A stretch of 64,000 nt of DNA, from the NCBI GenBank assembly GCA_035593725.1, contig DAOSZN010000002.1, forward strand, positions 62,001-126,000, written 5' to 3'. This DNA is from UBA4971 sp029551185 (GTDB taxonomy: Bacteria > Bacillota > SHA-98 > UBA4971). Shown piece by piece: positions 7,278 to 14,479 of the stretch (its first letter is position 1; each line of letters begins with the position of its first letter). The notes below the pieces were generated by a model that was not told the DNA's origin, searched no databases, and saw only the letters and a list, made by a program, of their open reading frames with translations. Position numbers and translations under genes: made by a program.

Positions 7278-8315
7278 ATGGAACGAGTCAAAGCATTGGT
7301 GAAACCGGCACCTGCGGTTGGTGCTGAACTTACAACTGTTCCGTTGGGAAAGATGGGCCCTACTGATATTACGGTGAAGGTCAAGGCTGCTGCGATATGC
7401 GGAACGGACATTCATATCTACAATTGGACACCGTACGCTCAGGCTCGGTTGAAGCTTCCAATGGTGTTCGGGCATGAGTTTTGTGGCGAAGTGGTTGCAG
7501 CCGGTTCCAACGTAACCAAAGTGAAAGTTGGAGACATGATAGCAGGCGAGACCCACATACCCTGTGGAAACTGCTTCCTTTGCAACACCGGGCTTGAGCA
7601 TATTTGCCAGGACATGAAGATACTTGGAGTCCATGTACCAGGAGCCTTTGCGGAAGCTATTGTTATCCCTGAGGTCATAGCGTGGCAAATTCCGGCGGAT
7701 ACACCGCCGACAGTGGGCGCGGTAATGGAACCTGTTGGAGTAGGTGTACACGCAGCTTATGCAGCTGATGTACGGGGTTCTACTGTTTTGGTCACCGGGT
7801 GCGGCCCGATAGGTTTATCTACAATTGGCGCTGTAAAGTCATGTGGAGCTGCGTTGCTTATAGCTACCGATGTAAGTGAGCAGAGACTGAACATGGCGAA
7901 AAAGTACGGCGCCGATATTGTCCTGAATCCATTATCAACAGATGTTGAGGCAAAGTGCAAAGAGCTTACCAATGGGCTTGGCATGGATGTCTGCATAGAA
8001 GGTTCCGGCGCTCCAAGCGCTATTAGACAGGTCTTTGCATGTGTGCGGAGGGCAGGCGAAGTTGTGTTGTTCGGTCTTCCCGATACTGATGTTGGGCTTG
8101 ATCTGGTAGACGGTGTTATCTATAAGGAGCTTACGATTAAGGGAATTACCGGGCGTGAGATGTGGAGGACATGGTATAGAGTAGAAGACATCATCAAGAG
8201 ATCTGCAGTGGACGTAAAAGGCATTGTCACTCACGAGTTTCCTATGTCGGATTTTGACGAAGCGTTCAAAGTTGCCAAGTCTGGAAAAGCAGGGAAGGTT
8301 GTAATGTATCCTTAA
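7278..8315 (+). CDS. tdh: Zinc-dependent dehydrogenase, L-threonine 3-dehydrogenase-like
   Basis: 345 residues, medium-chain dehydrogenase family. Catalytic zinc ligands are Cys41 (ICGTD), His66 and Glu67 (GHE); structural zinc cysteines are 96, 99, 102 and 110. The NAD-binding turn is GCGPIG near 175. The segments CGTDIHIYNW and GREMWRTWY match E. coli Tdh closely in pattern, which favours threonine or a C4 hydroxy-amino acid over sorbitol. Starts 6 bp after pdxA2, so it is co-transcribed. In this context it may interconvert a 2- or 3-hydroxy acid and its oxo form before phosphorylation. Family call firm; substrate inferred. No 2-amino-3-oxobutyrate CoA ligase, the usual Tdh partner, is seen nearby. 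Confidence 0.82.
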   Translation: MERVKALVKPAPAVGAELTTVPLGKMGPTDITVKVKAAAICGTDIHIYNWTPYAQARLKLPMVFGHEFCGEVVAAGSNVTKVKVGDMIAGETHIPCGNCFLCNTGLEHICQDMKILGVHVPGAFAEAIVIPEVIAWQIPADTPPTVGAVMEPVGVGVHAAYAADVRGSTVLVTGCGPIGLSTIGAVKSCGAALLIATDVSEQRLNMAKKYGADIVLNPLSTDVEAKCKELTNGLGMDVCIEGSGAPSAIRQVFACVRRAGEVVLFGLPDTDVGLDLVDGVIYKELTIKGITGREMWRTWYRVEDIIKRSAVDVKGIVTHEFPMSDFDEAFKVAKSGKAGKVVMYP

Positions 8316-8389
8316 CTCCAGCTACCTAAATGTTGCAGAAACAAAAATTGAAGCACTACATAAATAGCAAGATGAAGGAGTGACATCAC

Positions 8390-9769
8390 ATGGACGGCGA
8401 GAAGCCAACAGTATTCATGCGTAATCTGCATGCAACACCTAAGAAAATAGTGAAGGGCGAGGGTTGCTACCTATGGGATGATAGTGGCAAGCAATATCTT
8501 GATGCTGCGAGCGGTGTGGCTGTCGCCAGTATTGGACATGGAGTCAAAGAAGTTGCTGAAGCAATGATGAAGCAGGCCATGACTGTCAATTTTGTGCACG
8601 GCGGCAGGGTAACAGTGGGAATAAGAGACGAACTCGCAGGAAGACTAATTGCTCTTACTCCTGAAGGCATGGATCACGTCTTCTTTTGCTGCGGGGGTTC
8701 AGAGGCTACAGAGTCAGCCCTGAAGATGGCGAGACAGTATCATGTAGAAAGAGGGAACCTTGGCAAGTATAAAGTTGTCGCCAGATGGCGCAGTTACCAC
8801 GGCAACACAGTAGGCGCGTTAGCGATGAGCGGCAGACCCTCATGGAGGAATCTATATGCGCCGTATATTCTGGATTTTCCGCACATAGTCCCTGCCACCT
8901 GCTATAGGTGCCCTTTCGATAGGGAATATCCTGAGTGTGAAGTAAAGTGCGCATGGGATTTAGAGAGGGTAATTAAACATGAAGGAGAAGAAAACATATC
9001 TGCCTTCATTGCTGAGCCAATCATTGGAACTACGGCTACCGCTTGTGCTCCGCCGAAAGAATACTATTCGATAATCCGTGATATTTGCGACAAATATGAT
9101 GTCCTCATGATTATGGACGAAGTTATAACCGGGATCGGAAGAACGGGAAAAAACTTTGGAATTGATCACTATGATGTGACACCGGATATCATTGCAGCTG
9201 CCAAGGGTATGAGTGGAGGTTACGCGCCAATAGGTGCAGTGATAGCTCATAATGATGTCTTTGACACTTTCTACAACGGATCCGGATTATTCCACCACAG
9301 CTTCACATTTAGTGGCAACCCCATATCTTGTGCTGCAGGAAATGCGGTGCTCAAATACATCTCAGATCACGGGCTCATAGAGCGGTCTGCTGTTATTGGC
9401 GCTAAGTTGCTGGATGCGCTGAAAGAGAGATTCCAAGACCATCCGGCTGTGGGAGACATTCGTGGCACAGGTCTCCTTCTTGGAATGGAATTCGTGAAAG
9501 ACAAAGCTACAAAAGAACCTTATCCTGCTGATGTGAAGTTTTCTGATAAGCTGGCCGCGAACGCCTTTGACAAAGGCTTGCTGGTTGTAGGGGGTGTCAG
9601 AGGGACTGTCGACAGCATAGTTGGAGATCATATTCAGATTACTCCTCCCTATGTCCTCACGGAGGCTCAAATTGAAGAGCTGGTGGACAAACTTGATATG
9701 GCACTGCAGGAAACTATGAATGAACTGGAGACGGGGATGACAGGGGGCAATTACGGAGGTGGAAAATGA
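8390..9769 (+). CDS. PLP-dependent class III aminotransferase
   Basis: 459 residues. Fold type I class III features: GGSEATESALKMAR near 103-116 (phosphate binding), DEVITGIGRTG near 243-253 with the PLP-contacting Asp, and the Schiff-base lysine at 272 in AAKGMSGGY. It resembles omega-amino acid aminotransferases that use pyruvate or 2-oxoglutarate (beta-alanine, taurine, 4-aminobutyrate types). A cysteine set at about 178-190 (CYRCPF...C...C) is unusual and resembles a small metal-binding insertion seen in some members. Its stop overlaps the dctQ start (ATGA), tying it to the transporter. Together with the glutamate dehydrogenase downstream it could deaminate an imported amino acid. Amino donor unknown. 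Confidence 0.83.
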   Translation: MDGEKPTVFMRNLHATPKKIVKGEGCYLWDDSGKQYLDAASGVAVASIGHGVKEVAEAMMKQAMTVNFVHGGRVTVGIRDELAGRLIALTPEGMDHVFFCCGGSEATESALKMARQYHVERGNLGKYKVVARWRSYHGNTVGALAMSGRPSWRNLYAPYILDFPHIVPATCYRCPFDREYPECEVKCAWDLERVIKHEGEENISAFIAEPIIGTTATACAPPKEYYSIIRDICDKYDVLMIMDEVITGIGRTGKNFGIDHYDVTPDIIAAAKGMSGGYAPIGAVIAHNDVFDTFYNGSGLFHHSFTFSGNPISCAAGNAVLKYISDHGLIERSAVIGAKLLDALKERFQDHPAVGDIRGTGLLLGMEFVKDKATKEPYPADVKFSDKLAANAFDKGLLVVGGVRGTVDSIVGDHIQITPPYVLTEAQIEELVDKLDMALQETMNELETGMTGGNYGGGK

Positions 9770-10287
9770 AGCGCAAATCATGGCTTGACCTATTAGAGAT
9801 GTGCCTGAACATAATTCTCATTATATGTATAACTGTATCGGTTACGTCCATCTTCTTGCAGGTAGTTTTCAGGTATGTTTTCAGCAGCCCTCTTATTTGG
9901 TCAGAAGAAGTTGCGCGGTATTCACTGATTTGGATGACCATGATTGGGGCCGCCGTTGCCATGAGACATGGTCAGCATCTATTGATCGATTCTATTGTAT
10001 CTCGGTTCACAGGAGCAAATCGCCAGCGTATTACTGTGGTGCTCCAGGTAATTTCAACGGTGTTCTGCTTGCTAATGGCCTGGTTGGGTGTGGAGATATC
10101 TAAAGTGGCATGGAAGGCAATATCGCCTGCCACTAAGATACCCATGGGAATCGTATATGCTTCGATGCCTATAGGATTTTTGTGCATGGCCATTTTTGCG
10201 GTTGAGGACATATGCAAAACGGTTTCCAATATGGCTGGCAGCACAGGGCCGGCAAGGTTAACGGGAAGTGAGGAGAGCCAAACATGA
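9766..10287 (+). CDS. dctQ: TRAP transporter small permease (DctQ)
   Basis: 173 residues with four predicted membrane spans (about 15-40, 50-70, 90-112, 128-148) and the family pattern FRYVFSSPLIWSEEVARY near 35-52, followed by GAAVAMRHGQH. The small subunit pairs with DctM to form the sodium-driven TRAP membrane complex. It overlaps the aminotransferase stop and the dctM start by 4 nt each (ATGA), so translation is coupled. Confidence 0.9.
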   Translation: MKRKSWLDLLEMCLNIILIICITVSVTSIFLQVVFRYVFSSPLIWSEEVARYSLIWMTMIGAAVAMRHGQHLLIDSIVSRFTGANRQRITVVLQVISTVFCLLMAWLGVEISKVAWKAISPATKIPMGIVYASMPIGFLCMAIFAVEDICKTVSNMAGSTGPARLTGSEESQT

Positions 10288-11564
10288 TATGGATAATGGG
10301 CCTGGCCTTTCTAGTCTTGTGTCTTGTGGGAATGCCCATTGCATTAAGCCTCGGCATAAGTTCTGCCATCACCTTAATTGGCAATGGCAACATAAACTTA
10401 ATGATTATGCCCCAGCGCATACTGGCAGGTGTTGACAGCTTCCCAATGCTTGCTCTGCCGTTTTTCCTTTTGGCAGCAGCGTTCATGAGCGGCGGTGGTA
10501 TAGTACAACGGATAATTAATATATTCAACGCGACATTCGGACATATTAGGGGCAGTCTGGCGTATACCAACGTGGCGGCAAGCTTGTTTTTTGCCGGTAT
10601 GTCAGGGAGTGGCATCGCGGATACTTCTTCCATTGGGGCAGTGTTGATTCCTGCCATGATAGACGAAGGATATGATGCTGACTTTACCGTAGCTGTCACC
10701 GCAGCGTCATCGGTCCTGGGGCCGATAGTTCCTCCAAGTATTCCTTTGATAATCTACGGAGTAACGACAGGCGTGTCAGTAATAAGACTCTTTTTGGCAT
10801 CGATTATTCCAGGGCTTCTCCTCGCTATTACTCAATTCGGTCTTTGTTACTACTACTCACATAAACGCAATTACCCTGTGCATGGGAGAGTAGATGTCAA
10901 AGATACGCTGAGGATTCTCAAAGACGGATTGTGGGCCATAATAATGCCACTGATTCTGGTCTTGGGCATATTATTCGGAGTCTTTACCGTAACTGAACTT
11001 GCCTGCGTGTCAGTGGTTTATGCTCTGATAGTTGGGTTGTTCGTGTATAAATCGCTGAAGTGGGATGATATTCCAAGAATATTAAAAGAAGTGGCTGTAG
11101 ACACTGCAGTGGTAATGTTCATAATCGGATGCACCACCTTGTTTAGCTGGGTGCTCACTATGTATCGCGTGCCACAGACTGTGTCAGCGGCAATTACAAC
11201 CTTTGCTCCGAACAAGTATATATTCTTGGCGCTGTCAAACGTATTGTTCGTAATAGCCGGAATGTTCCTCGACTCAACCCCTGCCACTTTAATGCTGGTT
11301 CCTATTCTCCTGCCGGCTGTTAAGAGTCTTGGCATTGACGTGGTTCATTTCGGAGTCGTCATGGTGTTTAACCTAATGCTAGGATTGCTGACGCCACCTG
11401 TGGGAATCTGTCTGATGCTTGGCGCTCAGATGGGCAAAATTAGCCTGAACAGGGCATTCAAGGCGGCAATGCCTTTCTTGCTGGCTGGATTTGCAGTTCT
11501 GATTCTGATTACGTATTTGCCCGGTATAGTGATGCTCATTCCTAATCTTATCATGGGTCACTAG
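10284..11564 (+). CDS. dctM: TRAP transporter large permease (DctM)
   Basis: 426 residues, almost entirely hydrophobic with about a dozen membrane segments. Typical DctM signatures include the opening GMPIALSLGIS, GMSGSGIADTSSIGAVLIP near 105-123, and GPIVPPSIPLIIYG near 145-158, then FLDSTPATLM and LGLLTPPVG in the second half. It forms the ion-coupled channel for the solute delivered by DctP. The substrate is likely an organic acid or amino acid with a carboxylate, as for most TRAP systems. Confidence 0.93.
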   Translation: MIWIMGLAFLVLCLVGMPIALSLGISSAITLIGNGNINLMIMPQRILAGVDSFPMLALPFFLLAAAFMSGGGIVQRIINIFNATFGHIRGSLAYTNVAASLFFAGMSGSGIADTSSIGAVLIPAMIDEGYDADFTVAVTAASSVLGPIVPPSIPLIIYGVTTGVSVIRLFLASIIPGLLLAITQFGLCYYYSHKRNYPVHGRVDVKDTLRILKDGLWAIIMPLILVLGILFGVFTVTELACVSVVYALIVGLFVYKSLKWDDIPRILKEVAVDTAVVMFIIGCTTLFSWVLTMYRVPQTVSAAITTFAPNKYIFLALSNVLFVIAGMFLDSTPATLMLVPILLPAVKSLGIDVVHFGVVMVFNLMLGLLTPPVGICLMLGAQMGKISLNRAFKAAMPFLLAGFAVLILITYLPGIVMLIPNLIMGH

Positions 11565-11574
11565 GAGGTGATAC

Positions 11575-11760
11575 ATGAGGTTTTCCCGCGTTACGACGAT
11601 TGTTGTAGTACATGAAACTGTAGGATGGCTCAATTTGAGGAGGTATGGGGATGTCAAAGAATATGGTAAGATGCGCAATATTGGGCTTAGCGTGCATCCT
11701 CGTAGCATGTGTCGGCCGTGGATTTGCAGCTCAGAAAACTACATTGAAACTATCCCATGA
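11575..11760 (+). CDS. Possible leader ORF overlapping the dctP start
   Basis: A 61-codon frame begins 10 bp after dctM with an almost perfect anti-16S match (AGGAGGTGAT at 11563-11572) placed ideally before ATG 11575. It runs through the dctP ribosome-binding site and ends 110 nt inside dctP in another frame. The peptide resembles nothing I know. It may be a translational coupling device that keeps the dctP start open, or a chance frame behind a relic ribosome-binding site. Confidence 0.25.
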   Translation: MRFSRVTTIVVVHETVGWLNLRRYGDVKEYGKMRNIGLSVHPRSMCRPWICSSENYIETIP

Positions 11761-12628
11761 CTATGCTATTGACGGCGTAGTGGATCGAGCCATGAAGCAT
11801 TTTGCTTCAGAGGTGGACAGGCTATCCGACGGGCAGATGACGGTTGAGATCTACCCCGGTGGCGTTTTGGGAACTTGGAGAGAGTGTCTGGAAGCCATGG
11901 AATTTGGAACCGTCGATATGGTTGCGGAGTCATTAGGCACTCTGGAACCCTACTGCAAGCTCGCAGGCCTGGAAGGGGCCCCTTATCTCTATAAGGATGA
12001 GGCTCACTTCTACCGCGTATGGGACGGTCCTGTAGGCGCAGAAGTAATTGAGGAGATCGTCCGCCAAACCAACAGGCGCTTTCTCAATGTGATGTGGAGA
12101 GGCGCCAGACAACTAGCGACTGTAAAACCGGTTGAGAATCTCGCAGACCTTAAGGGCCTAAAGGTCCGTGTGCCCCCTGAGGAGACTTATATCCGAACAT
12201 GGAAGGCATTGGGCGCTAATCCTACACCTATGTCGTTAAGCGAAGTGTTCACTGCGCTTCAGCAACGGGTTATTGAAGGCGTTGAGCAGCCAATTAATGT
12301 AATGTTGGAAGAAAGCTGGATGGACGTATGTAAGAACCTCATAATGACGTACCATGCAGCAGAGCCGTTCGGGATTATTATGTGGGAACCTACGTTCAAA
12401 CGGCTGTCTAAGGACAGTCAGGCTATCTTGAGCGATGCGGCACATTTAACAACTGAATGGATGAGGATGACCATTGCTAATGAGGAGAAGGAGGCGCTCG
12501 ATGCTATAAAGGCTATGGGTGTCAAAGTGGTCTATCCTGACCTTGAACCCTTTAGAGAAGCCGGAAGTAAGACAGTGCTTACCCCTGAAGTGCAGAAATG
12601 GGCAGATAAGGTCCGTGAAGTTGAATAG
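11651..12628 (+). CDS. dctP: TRAP transporter solute-binding protein (DctP)
   Basis: 325 residues. Signal peptide at 1-26 (hydrophobic ILGLACILVAC then GFAAQ); the Cys in ACVG hints at, but does not match well, a lipobox. The mature protein shows the DctP pattern: LKLSHDY, YPGGVLG near 72, LKGLKVRVPPEETY near 170 with the conserved Arg that salt-bridges the ligand carboxylate, and VFTALQQRVIEGVEQP near 203. ATG 11651 is chosen because GAGGAGG (11637-11643) sits 7 nt upstream; ATG 11645 is too close to it. It captures the substrate outside the membrane for DctQM. Ligand not predictable from sequence alone. Confidence 0.9.
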   Translation: MSKNMVRCAILGLACILVACVGRGFAAQKTTLKLSHDYAIDGVVDRAMKHFASEVDRLSDGQMTVEIYPGGVLGTWRECLEAMEFGTVDMVAESLGTLEPYCKLAGLEGAPYLYKDEAHFYRVWDGPVGAEVIEEIVRQTNRRFLNVMWRGARQLATVKPVENLADLKGLKVRVPPEETYIRTWKALGANPTPMSLSEVFTALQQRVIEGVEQPINVMLEESWMDVCKNLIMTYHAAEPFGIIMWEPTFKRLSKDSQAILSDAAHLTTEWMRMTIANEEKEALDAIKAMGVKVVYPDLEPFREAGSKTVLTPEVQKWADKVREVE

Positions 12629-12676
12629 GATCTGAAAGGCATTGTTTGCCAACAAAGCTTGCTAAGAGCAGATATT

Positions 12677-12726
12677 GCAATAGCCGAGGGCCCGCTACCT
12701 GTTGTGGCCCAGGCCCCGGCTATTGC
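12677..12726 (+). terminator. Large inverted repeat after dctP
   Basis: A 10-bp perfect outer stem (12677-12686 with 12717-12726) encloses a second GGGCC/GGCCC pairing. It has no T tail (followed by CCCTTCACCCCC), so it may act as a weak terminator or as a 3' mRNA stabiliser separating the high-demand transport genes from gdh. Confidence 0.5.
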
Positions 12727-12750
12727 CCCTTCACCCCCTATGAACAGGCA

Positions 12751-12778
12751 TTGGATGGAAACGCCGGGAGTGTATAAT
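12751..12778 (+). promoter_or_regulatory. Candidate sigma-A promoter for glutamate dehydrogenase
   Basis: TTGGAT (12751-12756), 16 bp, TATAAT (12773-12778). The perfect -10 lies only 20 bp before the ATG, so the leader would be very short and begin at or near the ribosome-binding site GGGAG. Confidence 0.5.
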
Positions 12779-12798
12779 TAAGAAAGGGAGTCTAGCGA

Positions 12799-14055
12799 AT
12801 GGGTAGGAATCTTTTGTTAGAAGGGGTAAACGCGGCTTACAGCGATGCTGTAGATAGATTAGGGTTGGACGACAATATCCGGGTGCTGCTTGATAACCCC
12901 GAGAGGGAGATCATGGTCACAGTTCCGGTTGCGATGGACGATGGGACTTTGAAGACATTTCGTGGCTATCGGGTTCAGCACTCAAGCGTTCGAGGTCCGT
13001 ATAAGGGAGGCATTCGGTTCGACGTAAATGTGGACTTAGAGGAAGTGCGAGCCCTCGCGGCGCTTATGACTTGGAAATGCGCAGTGGCTGATATTCCCTA
13101 CGGTGGAGCTAAAGGCGGTGTTGCATGTGACCCTACGGGCATGTCCAAGCGTGAATTGGAGGCCCTCACGAAGCAGTACGCGCGGATGATGGAACCTGTA
13201 ATCGGCCCTCAGATTGACATTCCCGCCCCAGATGTCAATACTAACGATCAAGTGATGTCATGGATAGTAGATGCAAGACTTCATACAGGAGCTCTGTGGG
13301 CACGCGCAAGCGTTACCGGAAAGCCTATATCTTTGGGAGGGTCTCTTGGCCGCAGAGAAGCGACAGGTCGCGGTGTGGCGTCTGTTGCCCTCCAAATATT
13401 GAGAAAGGCCGGCATGGATCCTGCAAATTGCACCGCTGCGGTGCAGGGCTTTGGGAAAGTGGGATCGTGGACAGCGCAGTACCTTCATGAAGCCGGTGTT
13501 AAGGTTGTAGCAATCAGTGATATTTCCGGGGGCTTATTTGGGAAGGATGGCATAGATATTTCCGGGGCACGTGAGTATGTATCCCGATCTCCGTCCGGAC
13601 TACTGGAAGGGTATGATGTCAGTGGACTCCAACGCATTACAAATGAGCAGCTTCTTGCTTTGGACGTTGATGTCTTGATTCCAGCCGCTATGGAGGGCCA
13701 GCTAACCGAGGCTAACGCCAATGGTGTCCGGGCACGGATGGTAGTAGAAGCAGCCAATGGACCTACAACATTCGAAGCCGACCGGATACTCAACGAACGA
13801 GGAATACCTGTAGTCCCCGACATATTGGCTAATGCCGGGGGAGTTGTTGTATCATATTTTGAGTGGATGCAAAACCTTCATGGGGCACAATGGTCTTTTG
13901 ATGATGTTATGACCAAACTTGAATCCAAGATGACGAAAGCATGTAACGACGTCTGGACTGTTTCTAAAGAAGAAGGGTGTTCCATGAGAGCGGCAGCATA
14001 CATGCTTGCTGTGAATAGAGTAGCCCAGGCCGCGGCCTATCGTTTCTCTCTGTAG
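12799..14055 (+). CDS. gdhA: Glutamate dehydrogenase (Glu/Leu/Phe/Val dehydrogenase family)
   Basis: 418 residues, the length of the hexameric catabolic type. The dimerisation domain contains KGGIRF (about 69-74), WKCAVADIPYGGAKGG with the catalytic Lys near 106, and PAPDVNTND with the catalytic Asp. The Rossmann domain carries QGFGKVGS near 217. The enzyme interconverts glutamate and 2-oxoglutarate plus ammonia with NAD(P). It has its own promoter candidate after the dctP hairpin but keeps the direction of the catabolic genes. Paired with the upstream aminotransferase it would give net oxidative deamination of an amino acid. Start ATG 12799 has GGGAG upstream. Confidence 0.93.
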   Translation: MGRNLLLEGVNAAYSDAVDRLGLDDNIRVLLDNPEREIMVTVPVAMDDGTLKTFRGYRVQHSSVRGPYKGGIRFDVNVDLEEVRALAALMTWKCAVADIPYGGAKGGVACDPTGMSKRELEALTKQYARMMEPVIGPQIDIPAPDVNTNDQVMSWIVDARLHTGALWARASVTGKPISLGGSLGRREATGRGVASVALQILRKAGMDPANCTAAVQGFGKVGSWTAQYLHEAGVKVVAISDISGGLFGKDGIDISGAREYVSRSPSGLLEGYDVSGLQRITNEQLLALDVDVLIPAAMEGQLTEANANGVRARMVVEAANGPTTFEADRILNERGIPVVPDILANAGGVVVSYFEWMQNLHGAQWSFDDVMTKLESKMTKACNDVWTVSKEEGCSMRAAAYMLAVNRVAQAAAYRFSL

Positions 14056-14479
14056 AATAGGTAGGCCATAGCCGTTCCCTTGAGTGGGCCCATAGCGACT
14101 TGTGGGCAATAACATCATTTTAATCTATTCTGTGAAATCGTGTGGATTACTTGGGAGTGCTTGCGGTAGGGCGTTGCTTCTGCACTGGCACTCCGCCCCA
14201 CGCTATGGTTGTATCAGGATGAATGAGATCCCCTCCATCTCTGTAGTCGGAACCTGTACCGAGAAAAACACTGCCCCTGCAAAAGTCTTGCCCAAAAGTG
14301 CGGTACGCTTGACATATATACGCAGCCTGTAGGATCATAAGAAGGAGAGAAACCCATTTTCGCAAGAGGGTTCAACACTATTCAGATACTCTCACTAAGA
14401 GGTTGCATTTTAGGTGTTTTCCCAGACATGATCTGGGATCGCTGCACTCGTCTAAGTGACAGGTACTAGGAGGCGTATG
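14056..14479 (+). other. Intergenic region before the sigma-54 activator gene
   Basis: 424 bp without a credible gene; short frames here lack ribosome-binding sites and family resemblance. It includes an inverted repeat GGAGTGC/GCACTCC (14154-14160 with 14188-14194, 27-nt loop) and a sigma-A-like promoter candidate near 14309. It may also hold the 3' end of the gdh transcript. Confidence 0.45.
14309..14338 (+). promoter_or_regulatory. Candidate sigma-A promoter for the activator gene
   Basis: A perfect -35 TTGACA (14309-14314) and a weak -10 GATCAT (14333-14338) with an 18-bp spacer. The leader would be about 135 nt. Confidence 0.38.

Noticed and set aside
14188..14206. Second sigma-54 promoter (TGGCAC) before the activator gene
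   Set aside because: TGGCAC is present but the -12 TTGC element is missing at the required spacing.
14102..14332. 76-codon open frame between gdh and the activator gene
   Set aside because: No ribosome-binding site, no recognisable composition, and a long inverted repeat runs through it; treated as intergenic.
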